This document shows, in pieces, positions 1-13,562 of a stretch of 64,000 bases of DNA (its first letter is position 1; each line of letters begins with the position of its first letter). Source of the DNA: Salvia splendens (Eukaryota; Streptophyta; Magnoliopsida; Lamiales; Lamiaceae). Below the pieces are notes generated by a model. The model saw only the letters and a list, made by a program, of their open reading frames with translations, made no database searches and was not told where the DNA came from. The translations under genes and the position numbers were made by a program. The stretch covers positions 23,820,120 through 23,884,119 of the forward strand of contig NC_056040.1 of the NCBI RefSeq assembly GCF_004379255.2, written 5' to 3'.

Positions 1-410
1 GTGATGAACATTATATTACTCAATCGTTTGTCAATCCCGGATAGTAAACGCCCCCTTAAGCAAGGGAGGCGTAGCTAGGATTTCAAAGTTTGTGTTAGTG
101 TTGGAGTAGCAAAACTTTTTAGAAATAAACAATCTGGAAGGAGCTATTTTAGAGGATTTTGAGTTGAAAGATTGAGGAAGTTGTCTCTTTTCGAACTTTT
201 TAGGATGAACAACTCATCCGTTCTTCATTTATACGATGATGATGATATCTGGATTTATGTTAATATAGCTACAGTTTTCTGTGTTGGATTTACAATATGG
301 TTGTGTTCATTTGCAAAATTTATGCCTTGTGTGTGGAAAATGACTAGAAAATGTTAGACTGATGTGTGATAATCCTATTTTTTTAATTTTTCACATGCTC
401 TTCGCTTCAG
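1..410 (+). other. Intron of TAB2 (partial)
   Basis: Non-coding sequence upstream of the first recognisable TAB2 exon, ending in a pyrimidine-rich acceptor with AG at 409-410. The first 50 bases contain a weak resemblance to the expected preceding peptide (IP-SKR) but no donor in the right place, so it is treated as intron. Confidence 0.6.
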
Positions 411-1402
411 TGTTTGTCTCTGGTTCTGTGGCTCGAAGAGCGTTACGAAACTGTATACACACGACATCCTGGTTTCCAGAAGGGATCAACGCCACTTCTT
501 GCACTCGATAATCCTTTCCCTACAGAACTTCCAGAAAATTTATATGGAGAAAAATGGGCATTTGTTCAGTTGCCCTTTTCAGGTACTTACTTGTGTGGGT
601 CTAAAATGGCACAAGACATTCGGTTTGTCACTAGAATCATAGTCGAGTGTTCTACAGGATCTCTCTTATTCTCTCTGCATGTTCAGTCATTAAACTCGAG
701 GTTAAATACCACCTCCTGCTGGCTCTTGAGTAGCCCTCGACTCCCCTGTTTATTTTGAAAGAGTTCTTGACACTGATTCTTACAATGTAGAAAGACAAAA
801 TCAGATGTTGGAACATCCTTAGCTGATTCGACTTGATATGCTCAACTGTTAGAAAACTGCTGATTTTGATTACTATTCTGTGCACAGCTGTCCAAGAAGA
901 GGCCTCATCTTTGGAGACAAGATTTGCTTTTGGTGCTACCTTAGATTTGGATCTTCTGGGGATTGAAGTTGGTGAGGAAACACTAATTCCTGGACTCGCG
1001 GTTGCATCATCTCGAGCTAAACCATTAGCAGGTATTATGTAGTTGCAGTGTTCTTATATGCGATTCTGCTCATTTGTTCCCTTCTTTGAAATAAATAGTG
1101 TGTGCAAGTTTCAAATTGAGTCTTGAAATGGCAATGTTGCAGCATGGATGAACGGGTTAGAGGTGTGCTCGGTTGAAGCTGACACGAGTCGAGCTTCTGT
1201 GGTCCTGTCCGTTGGGATCTCAACGCGGTACGTGTATGCCACATACAAGAAGACACCAGTGACTACAAGTGAAGCTGAAGCTTGGGAAGCAGCCAAGAAG
1301 GCCTGTGGAGGGTTGCACTTTCTTGCCATTCAAGAGGACTTGGACTCGGACGACTGTGTCGGCTTCTGGCTCTTGTTGGACCTCCCACCTCCGCCAGTAT
1401 GA
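411..1402 (+). CDS. TAB2: TAB2 homologue, chloroplast psaB translation factor (3' part)
   Basis: Exons 411-582, 888-1031 and 1143-1402, joined by GT-AG introns, read in one frame to a TGA stop. The peptide contains [34 protein letters not shown] joined to AWMNGLEVC, and ends in [14 protein letters not shown] recognise this C-terminal half as Arabidopsis ATAB2 and Chlamydomonas Tab2. The family is known as an A/U-rich RNA-binding protein of the chloroplast that binds the psaB leader and is needed for translation of photosystem I (and in plants also photosystem II) subunits. The N-terminal half, including the transit peptide, lies upstream of the window. The peptide cannot stand alone: 411 follows a splice acceptor and is not a start. 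No frame damage is visible, so the gene looks functional. The next gene (PHD protein) is convergent, about 520 bp away. Confidence 0.9.
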
Positions 1403-1926
1403 TTACTGTTGTCTTGCTTCCCACTTTGAATGTATCTTCTTCATCTCAGATTATATAATCAGATGCCGCTGCTTTGAGGCTTGGGAGATACTAATATTGA
1501 TTCTTATTGCATCTACATATTCTTCTTGATTTTCATGTTTTGCTCCCACTGTAAATGCTATTATCATCCAATCTTCAGTCTAAATAGTGAAAAAACTATT
1601 CATGAATTTAAGATAATATGCAATCAAGAATATTGAGCATTCTCAATTAAATTGGAATTTAAAATGAATAGAGCAAGTGATACAAAGGTACAAAGATTTC
1701 TTACAATTATGAATGGTTTGTCTAGGTCTAGGGAGGGAGGGGAAGGGAGCAAAGCTATAGATACAAAACAGTTTCTAAGCATTTACATTAAAAACATTAC
1801 AGACAGACTGACTTATACAGAGCAGCAGAAACTGGACAATATTCCTCCATTGTTACAGTAAATCTTTCCCCATTTTTTAAGAACGCCCTGTCGTCTACTC
1901 CCAAACAAGAAAATAAAAGATCTAAC
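1403..1926. other. Convergent 3' flanks of TAB2 and the PHD gene
   Basis: AT-rich sequence holding the TAB2 3' UTR and, on the other strand, the 3' UTR of the PHD-finger gene. No further gene or repeat is visible. The two stops are only about 525 bp apart, so the transcripts may overlap at their 3' ends. Confidence 0.6.
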
Positions 1927-4900
1927 TCAATGCTTTTGCTTCTGAGAAATGAAACGAATCCCCTGCTTCCCAAGCTCGAAACACTTGGACTTCCCATCAT
2001 CAAGTGCGATAGAAACAACAGGCGTTCCCTCGAAAACTTCCACCACTGTACCCCTATGCCTGCCAAACAAGAAACAGAGAAACTCGCCATTTAGAACCCG
2101 GGGATTTTTAAAAAGATAGTGAATTAAAGATGTAGCATTGTTCTCTAGCGACAAAAACTCACCAGGAGTTGCTCGAAGGCTGATGAACTTCTACTCTTTT
2201 CCCGGCAGCATCTTTCCCCAATTTCTGCAGTATCCAATTGGCATCTGTGAAGTCCTTTACGGTACTGTCTTCACGCCATTGGGAGGAATCTTCATCACCC
2301 GGTGCTGGTCTCCTTCGTTTCGACCTCTGGCCCCTTGTGTAAGTGATCTCATCCTTCCCAGAAGGAGGCAACGAATCCTGATTTCCGATGGTCAAATTAC
2401 TGGATACGGTTTGATTTCCATTGTTAGAATTCTTGGGAATTTTAAACTTCAAGTAAGGCTTCCGCTCCTTTGTTGGAGCACTGCTGTCATCAATATAGTC
2501 ACCAGAAACAGACGCATCATCACCATGCCCTTTTGACGAGTACTTGATCCTTCGGCTCGCAGGGGCTTCGGAGCCACTCCTTGCAGATGCACTTTCTTCG
2601 GCACTTCTTTTGCCAAGCACTGAGTACGTATTCCTAGGAGAAACCGATTCATGGCCATCGCTGAATCCTCCTCCGGTATGTTTCGAGGTAATGTTAGAGT
2701 TAGACAAACCTAAATTAGAAGCATTCTTGAGCTTTATCAATGGGCCTTCTTTAACATGCAGCTTAATACCTTTCACCTCCCCTACAACAAACAAGACGGT
2801 TTTTTGTCACTATACGAAGAGCACACATCAAAGCATACTACGAGAGGGATGCGAAATGAAGATGCATGACAGAGAACATGATTTCTTTTACCTAGAGTGC
2901 ATTACCTTTTTGCTCCCCAACTTTAACTGCAGAATTGGGTCTATCGATGTGTTCTTGATGTTGTTTCAGTTGTCCTGTATCTTCAGTTCCTACAGCATAC
3001 AAGTACAGAGCATTAGTTTACTACATCGTGAAGCTCAACAACGGAATGCATCAATAGATCTAATACTCATCATTAGGTAAATGAAGTTTGGGATTAAATT
3101 CAAGAATTTTGACCAAAAAGTTGCCTTTACTTTTGTTTTCAAGGATACTTATTTTCACGTTGAATCCAAATACTTTTTTACATCTTTATCACTAAATGAC
3201 AAAATTCATGTAAGCAACAACCAGCAGAAAACAATCCTTTTTGTTTCTTAATATCATTTGCAATTCCACGCTATAAAAAAGCCAAAAGCAGCATGCATCT
3301 ATAGCACAAAGATGACATAGGAAATGCATACCTTTTGATGCAGCCTTGCCTTGCACAATCAGGGGACTAGTATTTTTACTTCGGCCTCCCAAATGTATAA
3401 CAAGCTTCGGCCCCTGAGCATTCTTGGGTGCCCCACTGTTACTTCCTATTTCCTCCCCATTAGTGACGGCACGAGATTTATTACTCTTTATTCTGATAGT
3501 TCTAGATGCCTTTGTTACATTGGTTGCTGAAACCTCATCAATATACTTGTGTTTCGAGGCTGCTGCTTCATTTACCATACATGTGTCTTCCATCAAGCTT
3601 CCAGCAACAGGATAGAAAGCAGAAGCAGGTTCATGGGAAAGGTGCATTTCATCATTTTTATTACTGACGGTGTTCTGTCCAGATGGATCATTGGCATACC
3701 CATCTAAACTCCGATTTGTATCAACTCCACCAATCAAAGATGTTTCCTTCCCCCTTTTCTTGCCATACTTCTTATGTGAAGATTTTTTGCCATGCTCTTT
3801 GCTCTTTCTTGGTGATTTATTACCTAACCCTTTAAAAGAAAACTTCAACGAACGGCCATGTTCATTCTTTACTGATATAGGACCGCTCTCTTCATCATCA
3901 GAAAAGGGTGAAATGTCAAATATTTCTTCTTGAGTTGGCAAACCAGCAGCTGCCCTCAAGCTTGCTATCAAATCCTTATCAGCCTCATCTCTTCGCTTCC
4001 AGAGCTCCTGAACAGCCTCCTCAAGATTTGTAACCTGGCAGGAGAAACCATTGAAGCCAAACTAATAGAATCAGTAAAAGAAATTGCATCATTCACATGG
4101 TATATATCCTATTGACCAACGTGTACGAAAAATCACCAGGGGGCATTCTCCACGGCATGTTGGGCAAACATATTGGAGATTTCCATCAACTTGAAATTGC
4201 ATGTATTTTGCATCACTGAAATTTGAGTTTGATGTCAGTAGAATTTAAGTCAAAATCCAGTCAACAGAGGTGCCCAAAACAATCAGAACTGGCAAAGTCT
4301 GAAGATGCACCAAAAAAAAGAAGAAACCAAAGCATAACAATTTCCCATGCAAGGCCGGTCATAAATGAGTGCAGGAGAAGGTTGTGTAATTAAACTAATA
4401 CACGAGGAATTAAAGTTTGCATATTCATATAAAAATGAGCATGCGTATATACTGCCCATACTGTTAGTGCCCCACTCTTGAGTAGTGAAGGTGAGTTTAA
4501 GGATCAGAAAGGAAGGAGATAAATTTCTTGGTGACACAAAACAGAAGAACTGCAAGCCAACAAGGTTAAATCTTGACATAAACCTCTCCAAACCTAGCCA
4601 TCCATTCCTAGAAGCTAACAAATTGAACTTTATAGGCACTTGTTTAATTAACCGGTGTTCTTATGCCTCTTTGGCTAGACATATTATAAGAAATTGTTGT
4701 CTTATCCTTAGATTAGCTAAAAAATCACTTGGTTCTAGATCCACTTTCAGAATTATGGAAATATTTACATGAATGGCGGAGGGTATAAAAAGTATTGCAA
4801 GATGCACAAATTATAAAAGACCCAGGTTCATTTTGTCTTGCTATCTTTTAGCCCATCCATCTACACAACTTCTACAAGGATTGGCTAATTCTTGCTCCTA

Positions 4901-7900
4901 ATTTTTTTCTCTTTCTATATCAATCCCTTTTATCACTTCAGCAAACAAGAGTACAATGTCAGGGGAAAATGCATTCTCTTGAAAAACTAGGCTATAGATA
5001 CCTACTATTAAAAAAATATGCTTATAAGTTTACAACCCGTCCTTAACTGTTGTTGGAGGAGCAAATGAAAACTGAAAAGTAAACCCCTCTGCAGCTTAAG
5101 ATAAACCAAAGTTATACACCCTACATCCCTCAAAAGAATGCACTACTAGGTGTGGCATGGGTTTTAATAAAAGTGAGGTAGTGTGTTTTGTGTGTAGAAA
5201 GGGCCCACTTTGTTGTTTTTAATGTATGGATAATGGTGGACTATGGACTGTGATGGCTTTTTTATGAATAGGTGTGCAAAAAGAGGGTAAATTAGGGAAA
5301 TGTGCTTGGGTCACACAAAAATTGGCAAAGTGTGCACTATTTTCTGGGATGGAGAGAAGACTGAGAAAACCATGCTCCTGCTTAAATTCACCAATCACCA
5401 TATGCCAATGCAGAAGCACTTGTATATCAATTCTTAGCATTTTACTTCCTTTATACTGTAAACATGAAATCACAATTTTAAATCTTCCCATTTTTGTAAC
5501 CTAAATTTATATCTAGAACATTAAAAGAGCATATTTAAGTTGAACAGTCAGCTGGTTACGTAATAAATTGAAGTACGAGCAAAGCACAAGAAGGCATAAG
5601 CCTGAACTAAAATTCCCTTGTATGGATCCTAAACCTTAATCAAGTTTGTCGTCCTAGCTTCTTCACAAGTTAACAAATTTTCAAGACTAAGGAACAACCA
5701 AACAACATTCCTAGTTCTCATGCGGTTCACATTTCACACCCACAATTCCAATAATCTATCATCAAAATTACCAATTCATCAAAATTACCAATTCAATGTC
5801 CAATCTTATAACTGAAAAGGTATAACCAAAAGAAAATATATCAATGAGAGAAGTGAAGGAAAAGGAGCAAGAAATACCTGATTCCATCACAAGGACAATG
5901 CACCCAACGTTGACAGATATCACAACACACCATAGGAGTTGATTCAGAGTCTCTATACACCTGCAGTTGTGAGTAAAAAATTAAGCAATCAACTTTTGCT
6001 GCTTAAGACAAAGTGTTTTTGAGCCTTATGAGCAGAGGAGGACTAGTAAATTTGTCAACAGGGACTGAGTATAATGCAATACCTTCAGACAGACTGGGCA
6101 GTAATTCCCTTTGCCAAACAATCTTCCGCAAGCATCACAACATGTATAGCCCAACAGCCACCTACAAAATATTCAAGCATACACTCAGGTCAGAGTCAGA
6201 GTCAAGAGTAAAGTCACTTCATCAATCATCCTGAAACTAGATCTTAGTTGATAGAATTATAAAACATACAAGAAGTTTTCATCAGAGATATGCCATAATA
6301 CATTCATTGGTAATGAAGATGGGAGTTCAGTTGGAAATTATATATATACAGATGCTTCTGAAGTACAGCTTTTAGACATGCATAACAGCACATAATAAAC
6401 AATAGATACAAGCTCGTAATAGAGTTAGGATCCAAGCAAAGTAACCAAACGCACTATAACCCAAAACCCATCAGCTGACGGAATTTGTTCGAAAACGAGA
6501 ATAGCAAAGAAGCTTGCAATCAAGGAAATAATGACTCAAAATTGAGATAGAAATACTAACCTTACGCTTAAGCCATTTCCAGGTACTGTAGAATCACAGC
6601 TATGGCATTTGGTGTGCTTGGGACACAGATAAGGTCCATGGCTAACATTCTGCATGCCTCAAATTAAAATGCATAAGTTAATTGATCAATGGTAATTTTT
6701 CAGGGAAAAAAAATTATATCACACCTTATGTGGTGGTTGCTGACAGTAACAATGGTATGCACCATCACACCTTTTACAGAACATGAACTTATTTGGATCT
6801 CCAGTTCTCCGACACACCTAAGTAACAAAAATATATATGAAAAGCAGTTTAATAATTATGGGATCTCCAGTTAGGGATTCCAATATCTATCACCAGCCTT
6901 ACCACACAAGTATTAATCAATTAATTTTGTAAAAAAAAAAACTGTCACCCAACAATACATCTTCCCATCTTAAGATATTCTTCAAAAGTCAAATTTCTCA
7001 ATGGGACAGTAATTTCTCAATTTAAATAACAAAATCCCATGATACTACATAATCATCCCTTATTTAAAACCATCATTATCAGCATTCTTAATTTCTTATT
7101 AATAAAAATTAAATGTATCTCCAAAGCAAGGAAAAATAACCATGCGTCTATATAATTCACCATAAATGTATAAGGAGTGAGATATCAACCTCACATAAAC
7201 GGCAAGAAGGGCAAGTCCAAGAACTCCAGTGGAAAAGATCTATTTCAAACATTTTGTCAGAAAATAAACAAATAAATAAAACAAAGCAAAAGCCATTAAT
7301 TACTTCAGTACAGCTCTGAGAACTACCTCTGTTCTGGGACCAAGCTTTAAGACAGCTTCGGTGATACTTCTTGCCACAACTATTGCAAGAGAGCATCTTC
7401 CTTGCCCTTTCACTTCGGTCATTTTCACCAGAAAAGCATATTCGGCACATCACTTTGGTGGTTGATAGGCCTTGCTCTTCTCCAGCAGCATCCCCAGCTG
7501 AAGCCTGCTAGAAGAATTAATTATAAGGGCCACCGGATGACTTGGCATGAATAGATAGGTATTCTCAGGTATTCAGTGTAGCATAAATATTATCAAGAAA
7601 CTGATGTTTAACGTTCTTATGTACATGATCATTGAAGAACCTAAATATTACACACAAGATTACAAGCCTCTGAAATGAATACGGCATGCCAAGCGCTGCT
7701 ATATAATAAAAAAAACAGCATGAAACCACAAATAAATAACTACATATCATCTAAAATAGTCACAATACTAGGCATGATGAAATGTCATTATCAAGTTCCG
7801 AAAAACTATTTCTTTTAGCAATACTCCATTGTATATCATCCCCAAAAGTGTTTTATTTCAAAGAACATAAAACCAATTACGGTCATCATTGATTCATGTC

Positions 7901-9904
7901 TAACAGTTCTTAACCAGTTTATTTACTTTACAGATTTACAATTAATCAGCAAAAATATAGCTGCATAAGAAGGTTCGATTATAGAGATCATGAAAAAAAA
8001 TAAGAAATAACTATCTAAATTTGCATCCTCACTAGTTCCTTATGTTAGTTTGCATGATGCTAACTTTCTTTTCACAGAATCATGATATTTAAACAAAATG
8101 TAGTTAAAAAATAATTGAATAACTACCAGAAATTGTAATGTTTTTAGTAGTCATTAACTCGTAGCCATTGACAAAGTGTGGAAGTGTTAACTGACCAAAA
8201 TAAAGGGTTATATCTATAAAGCTTCCAACTTTAGTTTCAAGGAGATTTAATGAAACACTGCAATACTTGCAGAAACTAGAGATCGTATTTGAAGATGATA
8301 TACTAAAGAAACAATTATGATACAAAAGAAGCACATGAAGAGACCAAGAGTTACAGATTATGTCACCTTTACACAAACCTTATCTAATGCAACATGTGGA
8401 ACACATCTCATGTGATAGAGTAACTGATAAAAATGGGAAAGCAAATGTCTAATTTCAGGATATAACAGAAACATCTGTCTCAGACTGTCAGACAAGAATC
8501 AAGATAATACTACTATAATAGACAATCGCAAATGAGGTACTTGGCATTTATACTTAGTTCTTCAAAACACCAGCATTTAAAATTAAGAAAATAAGCCAGC
8601 CAACTAATGGAAACCAAAACCATGCAAATTAACTAGGAAGGTTTAAACCTTCATACATCACACATACTACAGACAAATAACCAATAACTAGGAGCAGAAG
8701 ACAAGTGTATTATCAACATGAATCAAACCATTCAAACACCATATAAATTCAAATAAAAAACTATTCGTATATAAGGTCATGGAAAGACTACATTGTGCCA
8801 TTTCTTTCCATCCCCCTTGATGTATTTCCTTTTTCCTGTGGGGTGTTTCCAACACCACTTTTAAAAATAAAAACAGCACCTAGCAATCAACTGGAATTAT
8901 ATAGCAACTATTTCTTTCTATTAACTATTAATAAAAAAATTGTGTCTTTAACATATGAGAAATACACAAAAACTGACATAAGATTAGCTTCACTCGGCTC
9001 TAAACAGATTTGAACTACTAAGAAAAAATTGTGTCTTTAACATATGAGAAATACACAAAACCTGCCATAAGAGTAACTTCACTCGACTCTACATATAATA
9101 AAAGGCGCATATCAAACTCTGGATATAACATAAACTACTGCCTTAAACAATACAGCTGAAATACTTGTCAATTAGACTTAGTTCTTCCTATATAAGCCAG
9201 TATTTCAAATTAGGAAGACAAATTCAACACACAGAAACCAATTAACAATTACGAAAAATCCAACCTTTACGGATCCTGCATTCTACAAACACAAAAAAAC
9301 CCACATGAAACAAACAATTCAGAAACCCCACAAATCATATGTAGTATAAAAAAAAGCCATTCACCTCCAAATCACCAGACTCAAACCTCCTAGCATAATC
9401 CTCAGCCACCAATGAGGCAGCAGCAGCTTGTTTCTGCAACGCAGCCCTCTTCACCTGCGCCGACGCCTCCTCGCCGACCCCCACCGCCGACACATCCGCC
9501 GCCAATAGAGGCGGCGGAGGCGGCAGCGCGGGAGAAACAGGAACTTTGGGGACTTTAACCTGAACGGTCGCATTCTCCCTGGCCTTGATCAGCCACGGGT
9601 CCTTGAGGAATTGCTCAACCCTAGCAACCTCCTGCAAAAAATCCCCCTTCCCCTTGTCGCCCCGCAGCGGCCCAGCAAATCCCAGCGCGCAGAAACATAT
9701 TTTCCGGCTGCAATCACACAAAAGATCCAAGATTTAACTCATAACTCAACACAGAAACACCTCCTGAGTGCTAATAAAAATGAAATGGGGAGAAGAGATG
9801 CGAATACACAAGTGAGTGAGCGTGTGCACCGCAAATAATTGGAGTCAGTGACAAGATTAGAGCAGCGGTTACCAGGTAATTGGGCAAGCAACATGAAAGG
9901 CCAT
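1927..9904 (-). CDS. Multi-PHD-finger protein with C-terminal Tudor-like segment
   Basis: Thirteen exons on the minus strand: 9904-9873, 9707-9365, 7504-7327, 7239-7190, 6817-6725, 6649-6561, 6161-6083, 5960-5878, 4215-4137, 4034-3332, 2989-2906, 2781-2163, 2059-1927. They total 2565 nt, or 854 residues plus stop. The ATG at 9904 opens MAFHVACPITC, as in the Arabidopsis relative I recall as At3g52100 (RING/FYVE/PHD-type family). Residues about 144-211 hold MCRICFSGE and a Cys/His cluster ending WTCPSCRLCE. Residues 202-232 continue VCRRTGDPNKFMFCKRC; 233-288 give CPKHTKCHSC and YTCCDACGRLF; 289-342 give MVCCDICQRWVH and CPTCRGEC. Together they form an extended array of PHD zinc fingers. Residues 343-780 are low-complexity and Lys/Ser-rich with NLS-like runs. 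Residues about 790-854 (GKRVEVHQPSSNSW onward) look like a small Tudor/Agenet-type fold. The likely role is nuclear reading of histone marks; the partner is unknown. Introns 2 and 8 are long (1.9 and 1.7 kb). Confidence 0.9.
8933..9092. repeat. Tandem duplication in PHD-gene intron 2
   Basis: Two copies of a roughly 70-bp segment (start AAAAAATTGTGTCTTTAACA) lie 89 bp apart, at about 8933-9001 and 9022-9092, with a few substitutions. It appears to be a simple local duplication with no coding role. Confidence 0.7.
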
Positions 9905-11083
9905 AATTACACTAGGAAAAATGGGGGGAAATTTTATTTATTTTGAGTGTTTAAGCGAACGGTGTTATGCAGCAAAAATTAAGTTTTAATTGATTGGGAA
10001 AAAGTAATCAGAAATTGGAAAAGAAATTTGGGGAAGAGAGAGAGATAGAGAGAGACGTGAGGTTGGTGTAAAATTGGGGGCAGCTGGGTTTGGGCTTTGT
10101 TTCAATTGCGCCGAGTAAATCAGAACTAAGGTTTTCGAATTGGCCCATTTACGAGGGTATAATCTTGTTGTCAACTATAGATAACGTTTTTTTATCTCAT
10201 ATTTGGACTTTATTGTAAAATTGGAATGTAAACATTATTACCATTTTATCTTTCGACTTTTTCAGTTTTTTTTCAGTTTGTGTGTATAGCGTGTGATCAA
10301 TTGCTAACTAATTAGCAATCACAAATTAAGATCAAATCTTAATCATTAGATTAGTAGATCTAACGGTTGAAATAATGTCATATTAATTATATTTTAAATT
10401 TTAAAAATTATTAAATAAATTTAAAGGGTATTAATGTCAATTCCTTTTCATCAAAATCATCTTAAAACTTTAAATTTACGTAACTCTCTCGGTTTAAATT
10501 ATTTTTTTGCAAAAAATATATCAAATTAAAGATAATTTTTATAAGGATTCCAACGAGATCTCAATTGCATATGTTCCGACGATGTTCAGGTGATGAAATT
10601 TGATAAATTATATTTCAATTTTCGTACATGTTGAAAAATGGATTTTATCAACAAATGCAAAAAAATCTCAATATAGTGTATGCAAAATCTCAATATAATG
10701 TAGGTAAAATATCAATAAAACTGTGTTGATATTTTCTTGTTTTTGTGTTGATATTGTCATGTCATAATGTTGATATTTGTAATACATTATGTTGATATAA
10801 AAAAAACACCCACGAAAATTATCATATGATAACATAATGACGATATTACTCTTTTGTTGATATTTTGTCTACTATTTATTGAAATTTGTGAGCTTTAATC
10901 TCATACACTCATTTCAAAATTGAAGAGTGTAGATTTAGTCTTAGTTTTGGTGTTATAAGCATTAGAAGAGGACCTGTGTATAATTTCATATAAAATTGTC
11001 ATTTTTTTTAAAATTTAGATTATTTAATTCCATCTACAATTAATTCTCTCTTTTGTAACGATGACATACCGCATAAAAGTGTG
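9905..11083. other. PHD-gene promoter side and AT-rich spacer
   Basis: The first 200 bp are the 5' UTR and promoter side of the PHD gene, with a GA-rich run near 10040. From 10200 to 11080 the sequence is strongly AT-rich and contains several copies of a TGTTGATATT-like motif between 10700 and 10870 and a self-complementary stretch around 10300-10370. It looks like an eroded repeat, but no inverted ends or target duplication could be identified. Confidence 0.5.
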
Positions 11084-11099
11084 GATATAGCATGCACAA

Positions 11100-11290
11100 C
11101 GGTTTGGAACCGCATGTTCCGGTTCATGAACCGGCGGTTCACGGTTCAAGATAGGCATGAACCGGAACCAGCCCGCCAAGGGTCCCGGCGGTTCCGGTTC
11201 CGGTTCCGGTTCAAAAAACAGGCGGTTCAAGCGGCGGTTCAAAACCACCGGTTTTCGGCATGAACCGGCGGTTCCGGGCCGGTTCGGCAG
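11100..11290. repeat. Left subterminal CCGGCGGTTC repeats of the hAT element
   Basis: GC-rich block with about a dozen direct and inverted copies of a GAACCGGCGGTTC-like palindromic unit. Subterminal motif clusters of this sort are the usual transposase binding sites of hAT elements; that role here is inference. Confidence 0.75.
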
Positions 11291-13562
11291 TTCGGCATTT
11301 TTTTTGCATTAATTTGATTTGTTTATGTATAAAATGTGCGTAAATAAAATTTAAAAAAATACGATGAAAGTTGCAATTTTATTGAAATTACACATTTACA
11401 ACAATTACAAATCGAAAAAACCTTGAAGTCTTGAAGTCTTGAACAAAAATTTAAATACAAACGAGACTACTAGTCAACAACGAAGCTAATTACAGATGAT
11501 AAAAAGACGTAGAAGTTCATATAAAAAAAACTTTTAAGTATATATATACTCTTAATCGGCGAAGGAGATCTTTCTACATAACTAAATTAAGGACACCTTT
11601 AGCAATTCAACTTTAAATGTTGACTTTAGTCTAACAATCAACAATTATAGTAGAATTGTCAAAAGTTTCCCTGATTTAGCCGTATAGAGAAATCTACTTC
11701 ATCGACTAGAGTATATACAAATACAATTATTTAATTGTATTTGCATATTTTTAAAGTAGGAACAAAAGAGAAAAAAAGAAATAAAGGAAAAATGACTTGA
11801 ACTCAACTGAAATTTAAAATTTAAGTTGAGTTGCCTACGTAACCCCAATGCTCATTTGCATTAGGGAATCAAAGCCCACGTAGTTCTCTTACCTTACTTA
11901 CCTATTTGGCTTGGCCGGCGGCGGTTGACGGTTGGCCTACGATTCATCCCCGGTGAATTCATCTTGTGATCCCTCCTGACGATCATCCCAATCATTTTCT
12001 TGTTCTCTGACGTCGGCTTTGGCCCAATCATCAAGTAACATCACGGCTTCCATATTTTTCGTCGAGAGCTTACTTCTTGATTCATCCAACACACGCGAGC
12101 CAGCACTAAAAGCGGACTCGACGGCGACAGTGGAAGCCGGAACAGAGAAAATCTCCTTGGCCATTGACGCAAGGATGGGAAAATCTTTCTCGTGGGTTCC
12201 CCACCAATCGAGGACGTCGATTTGGGCTGGAGGAGTAGGACCTTCATCACCAAATGAAAAGAGTGAATCGAAATATAAATCCAATTCACTTACCATGCCT
12301 GAGGTCCTTCCGCCGGTGCTGTAGCTGTATAGGTCGGCTAGTTGGGACGCGGCGTCGGGGTCATCATAATCGGCTTGAAATGCAAAGCCATAGTTATGTT
12401 GTGGAGGAGGGGAGGTCTTTTGACTTGGTGAATGTTGTTATACTTGGTTTCATATTCGGTGTAGAGAGCGCGCAAGTTATACTCGAAGGTTTGTTGGACA
12501 ATGGACCGGTCCGGGAGGGTTATTTGAAAGGTTTCTGAGAGGTCTACTCCAAATTCGTCACTGGTATCGGATTGGATTGCTTGAAGGGGGCCAAGATCAA
12601 TTGAATTCAAATTGTTATAATAAAACTCCAAAATCCTAGAGGTACCAGCTAATTTCCATTTTGGATCTAATACTTTGCAATCAAAAACACGGTTGGAATC
12701 TCACTGAAATACTTGAGCCATTTTTCAATCATGTAATATAAGACACACATTAGCTCAGGGGAAGAGAAAGCATTTTTCATTGCAGTTTTAAAACCAAGGG
12801 ATATGTACATGCAATGCTCTAAAACACGAACAGCAGTGCAGTAATAAACACCCGACAATTCAACAGTGGCATTTTTAAAATTTTTAAACAATTTAAATAA
12901 AGCCACACTGTGTTCCCAACAACTATGCGAAAGATATAAATCATGAACGGGATAGGTTCTATAAAAATCACATAAAGCATCTTTATGTGTCAAAGTAGAA
13001 TTCAGACAATCATATGTCGAATTCCATCTATGAGACACATCCATAGTAAAATTCGTATACCTGACATTCTTTTGATGACAATATTTCTTCCATGATTTGC
13101 CAATAGGTGGCTTTTGATGGATTAATCTAACTGCAGTTCTAATAGGAGAAACATGCTTTTGCCATAATTCAAGCGCATCTTGTACACATAAATTTAAAAT
13201 ATGACAAATACATCGTTGATGAAAATACTTACCTCCAATTACCGGTGTACAAGCCGCAATCAAATCGCCAATACTTGCGGTGTTGGCAGTTGCATTATCA
13301 AAACCGATAGAAAATATCTTGTTGCATAATTGAAACTCATTTAAAACTTGTATAAAGTCCAACTATTGTCCACAAAGTGAACTGTAATACCCATGTATGA
13401 ATGACGGTTAAAACAATCCGTCCACACATCGGAGCAAATGTTCACTCTATGGCCCAAGTTGACTAAATAATGTGATAATTCTACCTTTTTCTCCAAACAT
13501 TGTCGAACGGTAGATCGTTGCATGGTCATTCTACCAATTCTCTTGATTTGCTACGTTCAAAC

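Noticed and set aside
1..52. Possible end of the preceding TAB2 exon (IP-SKR-like peptide)
   Set aside because: No GT donor at the required place and the rest of the frame does not match the family.
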